A stretch of DNA of 64,000 nucleotides from Owenia fusiformis (Eukaryota > Annelida > Polychaeta > Sabellida > Oweniidae): positions 10,817,278 through 10,881,277 of the forward strand of contig CAIIXF020000008.1 of assembly GCA_903813345.2 (NCBI GenBank). Direction: 5' to 3'. Below, one piece after another: positions 1 through 12,600 of this stretch. The notes beneath the pieces were generated by a model, which ran no database searches, had not been told where the DNA came from, and saw only the letters and a program-made list of their open reading frames with translations. The position numbers and the translations under genes are program-made. Position 1 is the first letter of the stretch. Every line of letters starts with the position of its first letter.

Positions 1-480
1 TTGAACTCATAATATTGTGAGCAACTAGGTGGTGACATTTTGTCATGTTAATGCCTTGTTTGACCTTAGGAAGGTCATTGAAGGTATAATCTCAAATCTA
101 AAATCAGATTTGAACTACTGAAAACTTACACCTGTAGATGATTTCAAAAAAATTGAAAAGCAAGTTGACCTTTTTTGACCTAGAGAAGGTCATTGGAGGT
201 CAAATCTTAAATCTAGAGTCAGATTTGAATTTCAGAAAACTTGTTGATGATTTTGAAAAAAATTGAAGTCAGTCTAAATAGTATTTGTTAAGTTATACAT
301 GTCATGATATAGGGAGAAAATCAATAAACTCAAGGCCTGTGTTACACTTGCTAACTGTGTCTTGAATGCTCTTACTATGATAGAATATTTTCTCTCCCTA
401 TATCTTGACACTGTTAGAAAATAGAGACCATAACAATATGCCACCACTTTTTGGTGGTGACATAAAAACCAAGAGAAGAT
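1..480 (-). repeat. Dispersed hairpin-ended repeat, inverted copy
   Basis: The left part (about 27-60) carries the end motif GGTGGTGACATTTTGTC followed by a run to about 275 of diverged AAGGTCA/TTTGAC-rich units of about 130 bp. The right part (about 425-465) has the other end, a short palindrome around CCACCACTTTTTGGTGG next to ACCATAACAATATG. The same layout in the opposite orientation is at 61,055-62,365, so this is a family with defined ends. A weak open frame across it is not a gene. Confidence 0.7.
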
Positions 481-595
481 CAAATCAAAGTTTAAAAAAA
501 AAAAAAAAAATCAAGAGGAGAAATCAGGATTTAATGAGAATGATGATTTATGTGTTACTGTTATGCTTATGATCATGATTCAAAAACTGTTTCAG

Positions 596-1123
596 CCAAT
601 TTGAAAGGAGCTGCATCAGATAATATCATACAATTCTTCAGAAAGTTTATGACTGGTTACGACCAAGCAAATCCTGGAATATATGAGAAGACTTGGGAAG
701 TACAACTATTAGAAGTCTGGTCCACTTTGAATAGTGAAGTGGTTTCTGAGAGACTAAAAGCATTGCATGGCAAATTATTTCAGGTAAGATGGAAGTCAAA
801 TTATGATATTCTATTGTATGTGCCTTTGAGAAAATCTATTAACACATATCGCAATCAACCACATCATTTAGATTACTAGGTTTTGTTTATTGTAGACTCT
901 TGATTTCAACTCTGACGGCTTTATCCATTTCTCTGAGTATATACACTGGTGGAAGGCCCTTGGTCTGGATCCAAGTTTAGCAAGATTGCAGTTTGATTAC
1001 ATGGATACTGACCATGATGGGAGGATCACTGAGAAAGAATTTGTAGATGCAGCCCTTGATTACGAATATAATTGCGATAACGATACAAAGAATCGTTTTT
1101 ATGGACCGCTGGTTGACTTTTGA
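596..1123 (+). CDS. EF-hand calcium-binding protein, last two exons (sarcoplasmic calcium-binding protein-like)
   Basis: Two exons are visible: 596-783 (after TTTCAG, phase 1; donor CAG|GTAAGA) and 896-1,123 (after TTGTAG, phase 0; stop TGA 1,121-1,123). Joined, they give a helix ending in HGKLFQ followed by the canonical EF loop DFNSDGFIHFSE, then a second loop DTDHDGRITEKE and a short tail ending GPLVDF. Both loops have D/N/D/G/I/E at the calcium-ligand positions, so calcium binding is well supported. The EF-hand pair with W-rich linker and GPL-type tail resembles sarcoplasmic calcium-binding protein or calexcitin-like proteins; this subfamily call is inference. The 5' exons lie outside the window. 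The frame running on past 783 is intron. Confidence 0.75.
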
Positions 1124-2890
1124 ATTGATGGAGCATAAATGGAAGAACATTTTTTCTACTGCCGACATAAGTGACATGACCTGTGATGCCTTTAGTGAGC
1201 ATTTTACCCGTGAACTTACTGACTACATATATACAGGTTGGGCCAAAAGAAGAGTAATATTATATGATATATGTTAAACCATATGCATCATATATCATTT
1301 TAAAGATAAATTATTTTCTAACAATATGACACCATTCGAATAGAAACTCTTTCTTTACTTGTGGATTTAGAGCCTAAAATTGACACCAGGGGTCATTAGC
1401 GATCAAAAATCAAAAAATAAAATTCCCAAATTTCCCTCCATATTGCAGCATGGTTCAATTGAATACTATTGAATGCCCATGATTGCAGCCACAGCTGCAC
1501 TTGACTGAATCATTCGGTCCTATTTTTGAGAGAATTTTATTCCACACAAGTAAAATCCCAGGTTATTTTAAAAATGTCTCTATCCATGCTATTTGACATT
1601 TATGACATTGCACGTTGGTGTTATTAAGAAGAGATGTGAAGACACTCAAGTGAGCTAAAATGTCTCCAAACCTATGTAGCTATTCTTTTTATATGGCCAT
1701 TCATTTAACAAAATTCAAAGTCAGGCTGAACTCAAGTCAATTTGACTCAAATCTATCTACATATAAATTTTACATGAGAGTCAAATAATTGCAACACTGC
1801 ATTCATGGACACAGAAAAATCGTTCTCATTCATATTTAGATTACAATCTCAATCACCAAACGTTATTCCTTAAACATTCATTTATGCTATGATGTCCTCA
1901 TTGTCAAACAACACAAATAGTTGTATAAATGGCAACCTTTTGAAGAAAAAAGGTCATATGAATTATACCATTTTTTCTCACAAAAGGTTGCACTATGACT
2001 AATTCTCACTAAAAGTTCGTAATTACCACTAAAAGATCGTCATAAATTCTCTAGGGTTTTTCAAGATTTTAAACCCATTAATGTCCTTTACGTTTCCTCT
2101 CCCTCTAACAATATCAATATTAGTTATTTATGAACGTTTTTATTTGGTCATATTCATTGAGTTGGTGTACATTTCATCTTATTTTTAACTTCAGTTAATT
2201 CTCAATACTCTAAGCGTTATTTGATACTATGATGGTAGTTTCAGTTTCACTTTTCAAAATCAGATTCAAAATGTCAATTAAAATCTAATAAAACGAACCT
2301 GTCGCGAATGGGATTGGCATTTCACATCTCCATGCTTTGCTATCCCCTATACGTTTACCTTGTGCTATCAGAATCTAAAAGTATTTCCAAATTGTCGACT
2401 TTTTTCGACTTAGATGCCGGCTCGATTTTTTAATTTCTTCTCTACACCCGTCATACTGATAATGCACTCGATTTGCGAACGGTGAAGCAGGAAATGTATG
2501 AACGGGTATTACCATCTACCTGAAATCGCGGGTCCGCTATCAACACTCCTCATTGCGAAGAAGTGTAATCAAGGTATGAGATAAGTGAAAACATCAGAAC
2601 GACTTCGGAGGTGTTTCTTGCTATTTATACACATTTGATGCATTTTTTAGTAAGGGAATTAATGTCCCGATTTAATACTACAGGTTTCAGGACCACGTCA
2701 TACTCGTCCAAAGGCAAGTATTTTCAATTTATTGGTCGTAAGTTAAAAAAGTCGTAAAATTATGACCATACGACCAGGGATTTGCAACTCTGAACAACAC
2801 TATTTCAGTTTATTCCTCATTGGACGATAGGAGAATGTAGATTACATACAAATTCTATCAGATTTAGGTGCTACATGTATATAGAGTAAC
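1124..2890. other. No gene recognised
   Basis: AT-rich sequence after the EF-hand stop. The missing last exon or exons of CDC23 (minus strand) would be expected in or left of this stretch, but no peptide resembling the APC8 C-terminus was found. Nothing else is supported. Confidence 0.5.
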
Positions 2891-3500
2891 ATGGTAATGA
2901 GGCACAACACATGGTAATGAGGCATCAACACATGGTAATGAGGCATCAACACATGGTAATGAGGCATCAACACATGGTAATGAGGCATCAACACATGGTA
3001 ATGAGGCATCAACACATGGTAATGAGGCATCAACACATGGTAATGAGGCATCAACACATGGTAATGAGGCATCAACACATGGTAATGAGGCATCAACACA
3101 TGGTAATGAGGCATCAACTCATGGTAATGAGGCATCAACTCATGTTAATGGGGCATCAACACATGGTAATGAGGCATCAACACATGGTAATGAGGCACAA
3201 CACATGCTAATGAGGCATCAACACATGCTAATGAGGCATCAACACATGGTAATGAGGCATCAACACATGGTAATGAGGCATCAACACATGGTAATGAGGC
3301 ATCAACATATGGTAATGAGGCACAACACATGGCAATGAGGCATCAACACATGGTAATGAGGCATCAACACATGGTAATGAGGCATCAACACATGGTAATG
3401 AGGCACAACACATGGTAATGAGGCATCAACACATGGTAATGAGGCATCAACACATGGTAATGAGGCATCAACACATGGTAATGAGGCACAACACATGGTA
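2891..3500. repeat. 21-bp minisatellite, about 29 units
   Basis: Tandem units of ACATGGTAATGAGGCATCAAC (21 bp), with some 20-bp units that read GGCACAAC. The shorter units shift the frame, so overlapping frames on both strands appear open (MVMRHQH plus, MPHYHVL minus). These are by-products of a short repeat lacking stops, not proteins. It lies downstream of the last CDC23 exon seen. Confidence 0.95.
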
Positions 3501-3519
3501 TGCAAATTGTCACTACCTG

Positions 3520-3760
3520 ACATTTGTTACAGATGCTGAACACCAACCATTGGATGCTGAACACCAACAGCCAAACACCATCCACAAAAAGTTGGAGACT
3601 AAACAATATGCCACCACTTGTGGTGGTCACATAATCAACTAGACATAAAGATGCCAAATGTCACACCAGACATTTGTTACAGATGCAGATGACCAACCAC
3701 TGGATGCTGAACACTTACAACCAGACACCGTACATAAAACCCAAGCTCCACTGTAGTTTA
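3520..3760. repeat. Fragments of the hairpin-ended dispersed repeat
   Basis: Contains ACATTTGTTACAGATGC twice (about 3,520 and 3,668), and ACAATATGCCACCACTTGTG with the palindromic GTGGTGGTCACATAA near 3,605-3,635. These match end segments of the element at 61,055-62,365. No coding potential. Confidence 0.65.
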
Positions 3761-3814
3761 AAGCACAGTATAAACAAAACTTTCAGCACCAATAGATAGG
3801 ATAGTAAAGCTTAC

Positions 3815-6618
3815 CCCTTGGCGCTCAGTCTCATTGATGTATTCTGTATATGCTGCAGCAGCTGAGTCCTTTTCATTCAATATTTCATAAAGCCTACAAT
3901 ATATAAGTATCAAACATGCAGTTTATTTTTGAAATTAGAAAAATTTTTAATAGTGCTTTACATTTCAAATCAGAAACCATGGATTACTTTATTTTTCTGA
4001 AACTAAACAATGATTTTTTTAAACGTTTAAAACGAGACTTATTTACTTATTTGCCAAATCATGACTAATCAGTAAAATAACATGACTTACTAAAAAACAT
4101 GACATATTAAAAAACATGACTTTACTAAAAAAACATGACTTTACTTTGCTAGTTTAATGAGTGCAGTTCCTTCAACATCTCCAATAGAGTGCGCCTTCCA
4201 GAAACATTTCTTCGCTTCTTGCAATTTTTCAAGCTTTTCATAGCACTCACCAAGCGCAACAAACATTCGGGAATCATTGGGTCTGAAATGAAAGAGAGTC
4301 ATAATTATAGAATAGCCATGTCAGGTTTATGCATTGAATATCATATGAATAATCAACGTGAAACATTAACAGATAACAACAAGGCATTTACATTTAAAAT
4401 GTCACCACCAGCCATTTGTTACAGATCCCAAACACCAACTACCCAACACAAGCCGCTACCACAAAAAGTTGGACACTTACAATATGTCATCACTTGTGGT
4501 GGTGACATAATAAATATACATTCATGAATAAACAGTATGATATATGACCTGAATAGAAATTGCACTTTTCAATTTACCTTAGTTGTTGAGCCTGTCTATA
4601 GTAGTAGAGACAATAAGCATGCATCTTCAATATTTCATATGTCTGTCCTAGACCATACCAAGCTCTGTAGTCACGTCTATTTACTTCTACAAAAATATCA
4701 ATATTGTAAAATATTTTGCAACGAGTATTTAACATCAAAGCGAAGCAAAACTAAATGTTCCCAGATCATTTTGGAAATTTTTCAAAAGATTTTTCTCCGT
4801 ATGCTTGTCTATATGCATGTATAGTTGCATGTATCTCACCTATAGCTTGTCTATATGCCTGTATTACATACCTAGCGAAGCATTTGTATGGAAGTCAATG
4901 GGAAAGTTAGCGAGCTATATCCACCGATATTGCCCGATTACCCCGATATAGCCCGCTTACCTCGTTTTGATATTAGATTTCTTTAATAACCATGATAATA
5001 TCATGACGTCACGTCATTGATACAAAGTAACCATGGCAAAGGCATGTAATACATCAGTTATGTCACTATGACGTGAAATATGCCTTCGTTCTTGCCCAAA
5101 TATAGAGCCTCCCAAGGTCGGCCTATATTGGGAGAACTCAGGCATATTTCACGTCATAGTGACATAACCTCTAAGTATTGCTGCATGTATCTTACCTACA
5201 GCTTGTCTATATGCCTGTAAAGCTGCATGTATCTTACCTACAGCTTGTCTGTATGGCTGTATAGCTGCATGTATCTTACCTACAGCTTGTCTGTATGGCT
5301 GTATAGCTGCATGTTACTTACCTACAGCTTGTCTGTATGGCTGTATAGCTGCATGTAACTTACCTATAGCTTGTCTATATGCCTGTATAGCTGCCTGTAA
5401 CTTACCTATAGCTTGTCTGTATGGCTGTATAGCTGCATGTATCTTACCTACAGCTTGTCTGTATGGCTGTATAGCTGCATGTAACTTACCTACAGCTTGT
5501 CTGTATGGCTGTATAGCTGCATATAACTTACCTACAGCTTGTCTGTATGGCTGTATAGCTGCATGTAACTTACCTAAAGCTTGTCTGTATGTCTGTATAG
5601 CTGCATGTAACTTACCTATAGCTTGTCTATATGCCTGTATAGCTGCATGTGTGTTTTTCATTTCCATATATTCATGCCCCATCAAGGTCCAGGCAGACAA
5701 GTAATGAGGATTAAGCTTCAGGGCACGTTGGAAATACAGTACAGCTTTTTCATGTTGAGCTCTTAAACTGTAATAGTTACCTACAAGAAAATATTTATAA
5801 CATATTAAGTTATGATATATTCAACCATCAACCACATATTACAAGCCTTCAACCTCAGATCTCAGACCTTTAACGCTATTTGAGGCATTCAATACCATAT
5901 CCAAAGAATTCAACCCCATATTGCCAACCTCATATCTCAAAACCTTCAACCATATTCCAAAAACATAATTTCAACATTATCTCTCTGCCTACATTATAGA
6001 ATACAGTGTTACATTAGCCTACCTATGACACAGCAGGTCTCTACTCTGTACTTGTCTATATCACAACAATGGTGCGCTAGTTTAGCAAGTTCTGGTCGCA
6101 TCTCCTGAAATCAAAGTCATATACATTCAGTCCCACAGTGAATCTTAAAGTTGATTCAAACACAAACTTATATTTGTATTTAGAATGTGTTGAATTGTTA
6201 GAATAAAGGAGTACCTCTCCTGAGAATAACATTTGGACAAAATCTATGTCGAGCATGCCTAAAATTTGGCAAACTATTATTGTCAAAAAGGAGGATCATG
6301 AATACGCAAATAATTGGAGAAATGATCAATCGCAGAAAATATTTTTAAGTATCAATTGGTTAAAAAGTTGGCAGGATGGGACAAAATTTACGATTATTCT
6401 CAAAAAGAAGGATTATGGATATGTAAATAATTGGGGCAGGAGAAATGGTAAATTGCAGAAAATATTTTCTTTAACAAATATCAATTTTAATATCAATTAA
6501 AAGTATTTTATAAGATATACCTTAACATAGAGAAGGTTAGAGTATATGTCCATGTGTTCTAGCCTAAATGGGTCCAGATCTTGTAGTTGACTGAATGACT
6601 CTACGGCTTTGTCAACAT
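3815..6618 (-). CDS. CDC23: CDC23 exons 7-12 (C-terminal TPR half)
   Basis: Exon 7 (6,521-6,618) opens with DVDKA and ends SNLLYVK. Exon 8 (6,023-6,104) carries [13 protein letters not shown]. Exon 9 (5,616-5,780) carries [12 protein letters not shown] through the TPR helix [10 protein letters not shown]. Exon 10 (4,578-4,686) begins [12 protein letters not shown]. Exon 11 (4,145-4,282) carries ALGECYEKL. Exon 12 (3,815-3,893) ends INETERQG with donor GTAAGC. Exon 9's donor lies at the edge of a 42-bp tandem array that copies the exon end and donor many times. The final C-terminal exon is not visible to the left. Confidence 0.92.
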
Positions 6619-9600
6619 CTGGAAAACATCAATATGAAAACAAGTTCAATGTCTATTTATTTATTCAAATTTAAACAGAGTGGTTTATATGCGCAGTCTG
6701 TTAATGCATCGCTAACGCCAAAAACGAGAACAGAATAAAACATCGATATTTGTTTATTTGAAAAATTTCATCTAATTGTTCAAAAGCTGCATGGTGTAAT
6801 CGATTAAAGCAAGGGTTTGAAATAACCAAAGCCATCAAAAGGTTACACTCCCACTTCCCACAACTCAAAATTTAAATATGTGGTTAAGTTATTCATTACA
6901 TAGCAATTTTCAGAGATAAACGGTCATTATTTCTATTTTTCACATATATACTGGTATATATCAGTACCTCTTTCACCTAGATTTATTTAAAAAAAATCTG
7001 AATTGTAGAAAACAAATTGGTTGACATTGAAGTTCTACCTGAACATTATATTCTTACAGTCATTATGTTCTGTTTATTACTGCATAAATAATATGAAGAA
7101 ATATGCAAAAATACTGATTTCCAAAATATAAAGTAATATCACTTTTAGACACGGTGAGTGGGCATGAATGAGTGTTTCACAGGGTTTCACCAGAATTTCC
7201 CACAACAGACTAAATAAATGAAAACAATGGGCAAAATTAATGCAAACCATAAATTTAACATGGGAAAGTTGAGTCCTTAAAAACAACAGGCTATTTTATG
7301 AAAACAACTGGTGAATATCGCCTGTTGCCTGCTGCTAATGAAACCTCTGAACCTCATGTCTAATAACATGTATCATTTTTGAAAAGAAAACTTCATTTTT
7401 AACAGTTACCCCCTTTTTGTAATATTTCAAGTCCACCACTGCGTAGAAACAAAACCAGGTTTACTGCGTAGAAACAAAACCAGGTTTTTAAATAAGGTAT
7501 ACAAAGTCAGTCAGGTAAAAAAGATCACCTTAATTTATCTTAAAGATTATCATACAATCAGGTTTTTAACACCTTTTTTGAAGCAGTTTAAAATGTTCAT
7601 AAATTTTTATGTCAGCTCATTTGGCAAAGGTTATTTAACTGTTAAGCATTATTTATATACCAAACCTAGAATCAACTTAAAATTTACAAAATTAAAGCAA
7701 GGATGAATCAACTACAAGATAAATAGCTTTGTTTTGTCCCATTCAAATATATTACACATTATGCATACATATTATGCTGTATTACATATCTAGTGCAGCA
7801 TTTGTACGGAAGTCAATTTTAAGATATTTTAACTCATATAAAGGCACCTATTCTAAGCGTAATTCCCAAATTACAAGGAGCAGCTGTCGAGAAATGTTCA
7901 TCCATCCATACATCACTTCTTGTACAAGAAACTATTGCTGAGAATGTAGAGCAATGTAAAATGGTAGTTTTAATAGTAACAGACATTCAAAAAGTTTTCG
8001 ATTCTGTATGGATAGATGGCCTTCTTGGTAAACTTCACAACTGCGGTATTAGTGGTAAAATTTCGAAAATTTTGTATATGCTATATAAGCCGTATAGTTG
8101 CTCAGTCCTAGTAGGCGTAAAATACTCTGATTTATTTCCAATTTTACAGGTGCAAGGTGGTGTCCTGTCCATGCTATTTTACCAATTGTATATGGCAGAT
8201 ATAATTGACTCCATGATTGAGATAAATAAGGGATCCAGTATAGGTTCGTTAAGTTGTGTTAGTCCTTCATAATGCCGATGACATGTGCATCTTGTCAAAT
8301 TCCTTTGAAAACATGCAAGTGCTACTTGATCTACTTCATGCTCAGAGTAATCAGTGGAGATATGAAGTTCCACCCGATAAGTGTCCATTTCTCATTTTTA
8401 ATAGTTAAATCGAGCTAGGTGCAACTCAGAAACTTAATATCAGAGGCAAACCAATTGCAAAATCTGACTATGTAAAGCATGTTGGAATCCCAATTTCAAC
8501 AAATAATGATATTTCTGATAATGTACAAGATAAATGCAAGAAGGGCAAATCGCAGTACAATGCCCTACTTGGTATAGGTAGTGGATGTGGAGGCCTAATC
8601 CCAACATCTGCATGTCAAATATACAAAACGTATTCTATACTTACAATGACATACGGTGCCTACATCATCAACTATCAAGAGAATGATATAGTTGTTCTAG
8701 AAAAGTCACAACGAGAAATAGGAAGGAGAATTCAATTTATGCTTAACTCAGCCAATATTCCTGTTTCAACCTTATCCCTGGGCCTAATGGACGTTGAATT
8801 TTATATTGACTTTTAAGGATGATGTTTCTTTGGAGTTTAATTCAACTCCCGAGTGCAAACATATATAAATGTCTGTTCACAATGAGATTTGTAAAAATGC
8901 TGCATGTTAAGAGTAAATGTATTACCTTCTCTCCAATAAAATGCATGTCACAAACATCAAAAAGATATGATTTACATAAAGCTACGTTCACACCAACGGC
9001 AAATGCCACGCTTTAAATCGGCGAGCAAAGCGGCACCAAAGCATGGCGCTTTAAAGCGACTTGTAAGGCGGCAACATAGCGTAACAAAGCTTGATTAAAG
9101 CGTCGGGGTCGTAATAGGTCGTAGAAAAGCTCGAAGTAAAGCAGGATGTTCGGCAAGAGCGCCAAAAATTTTAAAATTGTTTGAAAATTTTGGGCGCTCC
9201 GTTACAAATTGATTAAAGCGCCGAGAGCGTATCAAAGCTTAACAAACCGTGACAAAGCTCAGCAAAGCGTAGGAAAGCTTAACAGAGCTTGGTTCAAAGC
9301 AGGGACCCCATTCTCTTCACGGTCTGTAAAGCTACGTTCACACCAATGGCGCTTTGATGGCGATTTAAAGTGGCTTGTAAAGCGGCACCAAAGCGTAACA
9401 AAGCTTGATTAAAGCGTCGGGGTCGCAATAGGTCGTAAAAAAGCTCAGAGTAAACCGGGATATTCGGCAAGACCGCCAAACATTTTTAAAGCTACGTTCA
9501 CACCAACGGTGAATGCCATGCTTCAAATCGGCGAGCAAAGCGCCGTCATTTTTGTTTACTTTTCAAAAAATATCACGATCTCCTAAGTGATGTTACGCTC

Positions 9601-12600
9601 TGATAAGCTCAGTTAAAACATTGCATCTTTGATTCGAGAAGACGATGGCAGAACAACAAGATCCAGAAATTCCAGATAGACCAGACCATGACCTATCTGA
9701 AGAAGACATGATGTTTGTTGCACGGCGTGAAAGAGTGTGAGAGAGCGTCAGGAAGCTTGTCAAGCGTAACAAAGCTTATCAAAGTGTTTCAATCCTTGAT
9801 TAAAGTGTCTCAATTCGTCAAAAAGCTTGAGAGTCCTTCATTAAAGAGTAATGAAGAGTGTCAGATATTGATGAAAGCGTCTGACCTCGTGTCAGATCTT
9901 CATGCCAGATCGTAGCAAAGCTTGAGACATCTAAACGAAGCATGTTTAGTGCGTGCGTCTATGTGGTAGCTAGGCGGTAGCTAGGCGTAGGTTTCATTTC
10001 AATCAATTTCTACTCGCACAGAGATGTGTGAAATCACTGATACAAAGTAGCGATGGGAATAAAGGTATATGTAATACATTAATTATGTCAACATGCCTTG
10101 CTCAAATATAGAGCCTCCAAAGGTTGACCTATATGGGGGAACTCAGGCATAGTTCATGTCATAGTAACATAACCTCTAAACATCATTGTTATTACCATGC
10201 TGAAATGAGATAATATGAGCAAAGTCAAGCTCAAGTACTGTAGAATGAACTTTCAATAAATTACATTTCATCATTACATGAGCAAACATTTCAGTTGGGA
10301 ATGCAGACATATTAGACATACACATTCTCTTTAGTATTGTGTAATATAATAGCAATTTCTGATTATTCTAATAAGAATACATTATTAGCTTTTTTGGATG
10401 ATGGCTGATGCACCGAAAACAGTACTTGATGCAAGTAAAATAAAATACGAGATTATACACGATTGTTATTTTTCAACATTTTTTGATTGGCCAACTATTA
10501 AAAACTTGAAGAAACTACCAATAAGAGAGGATGACATATTGATAGCATCGTACTTGAGATCAGGTATGTTTTCCAAATATTAATGTACAAATACCCTTTT
10601 TTAAATACCAACATTCAAACATGCAGATCACAAAAATGATAGACAGTGAACTAATTTTAGAATATGCACCGTATTTATGCAGGGACTCATTGGGTAGCTG
10701 AGCTAGTGGACTTGGTAAGAAACAATGGTGAAGCAGAGGCCATCAAAGCACCAATCCATAAAAGAGTACATTGGCCAGAAATAGCAGACAGAGGTATAGT
10801 TTAGTATATTATTTTGGTAGACTTAGTAGGATTTTACCCTTTAGGATTTGTATTATAAAGTTACAGTAACTATAAAGTTAAATCACTTCCTTTTAACATT
10901 ATTTCTGGTATCACGATAACAAATGTCTAATACAAGTACCAAGTAGAGAGATTTCGCAACCGCACTTATAGCATATTTCTAAATCCCTTATGTTTATTAC
11001 GTATAAAATGTATGTACTATGTCATCACTTGTCGCTCAGCTCTTTCCATTTATAGAGCCATCACTTATAAAAAGTAGTTTATAAGTAAATAAATAAATTC
11101 TTATCTCAATAAGATATAGTTATTGGTAGGAAATTGTAGTGATATTTGGCATGAAGTCATATTACTAGCTAATCCACCTTATGAACAAGGAATTTGGAGG
11201 AGAAAACGATTCATTCTTGGTGAAAAGAACATTAGAATTGATCGATGAAAGTATATTTCTACATGTATATGTTAAAATACAAATTTTTGCGAAACAACAA
11301 ACTTCAATTCACTTATACTAATAACATATATCTATATGCTTAAACATAAGTTATGCCTTCAAATATGAGCGAAATCTCTCTAATGTAATCACTAAATCCT
11401 TTAGCATGGCAAGGTGAATTGGATTGCTTCAAGAATGAGCCAAAGGGACAGAGCTTTCATGAGCTAGAGAGGATGCAGTCTCCTAGGTTACTGGCATCTC
11501 ATCTCCCAGCTAAATTCATGCCTGATGATGTTATCAAGGGGAAATGTAAGGTACGAGCATGGCTTTTTTTGTGAACAGATTTTGTAATGTGATTGCACTA
11601 GTTATATGAGATATTATGTTGTAACATAAATTGTCACCTATTTTGGAGTTTCAATACAGATTTCAAAATTATAGAAATAAATATACTGGAGGTTGCCAAA
11701 GTTTGGTGTTTTACTTTCTTTCTTATTTCTAGGAAAAGTAAAATCATATATGACACATTGGTTTACATAATAACATAATAACAAGTTCAAACATTTCTAT
11801 TTCAGACCATCTTAGTAATACGGAACCCAAAATCTGTGATGGTCAGCCTTATGTTCATGTTGAATGGATTTGGGCCGAAATTCACTGATCACATTACAGT
11901 AGATATTATGATGAACTCATTGATGACTGACACTGGTAGTAAAGGTAGTAAAGTTCCCAATCGACAAAATATGAGTATCAAATACATATGTACTTTTATG
12001 TAGCATGTATATACATGTAAAAACAACATTTAACAAAACATCTTCATGATAAAATGGCATCACTTGCAAATGGTTGGAAATATGTAACAACAAATTACAG
12101 ATGCAACTGTCGATACTGATGCTTAAGGCTGAATACAAGTCACAAAAATGAAGGCTATAACAATATAACACCACTTGATCTTAAATTCAAATGTTTTATC
12201 TTTTACATGTCTTTTTGCTGAATGCTCCCCTTTTTAGCATTAGAGGGTACTTGGTTTCAACATGTTGAATTTTGGATGAACGTGAAAGAACAACTCAAGG
12301 AAAAATTACTTGTAATCTTCTATGAAAACATTGTCAAGGTACATAGATTATTTACAATACATGTATATTTAAAGTATTTACAATATTTTCAAGGTACATA
12401 AATATTGACATAATATTATTTTTATGAAATTTTTTCGAAAAATCACAAGAAAATAAATAATCCAGTTTTGTAAAATATTTTCAAGTATCAATACTTTTTT
12501 ATTACAGGACTTGACTAATGTTGTCAAATCGGTAGCCAAGTTTCTGGGAAAAGAGTTTACAGATGAAGAACTTGCTAAAATGGTTCATCACCTCCAGTTT

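Noticed and set aside
2891-3500. CRISPR-like array
   Set aside because: Units are directly abutting with no spacers and the genome is eukaryotic.
2842-3657. Overlapping open frames on both strands with MPHYHVL or MVMRHQH repeats
   Set aside because: They arise from a 21-bp minisatellite without stop codons. The 20-bp variant units shift the frame repeatedly, and no start, intron or family context supports a protein.
1300-3814. Missing CDC23 C-terminal exon
   Set aside because: Looked for the last TPR and the usual EEGKALLRQI-type end on the minus strand and found nothing convincing, so no exon is called.
5314-5700. A 128-residue protein made of repeated [13 protein letters not shown]
   Set aside because: It is CDC23 exon 9 read through its own splice donor into the tandem array, not a separate gene.
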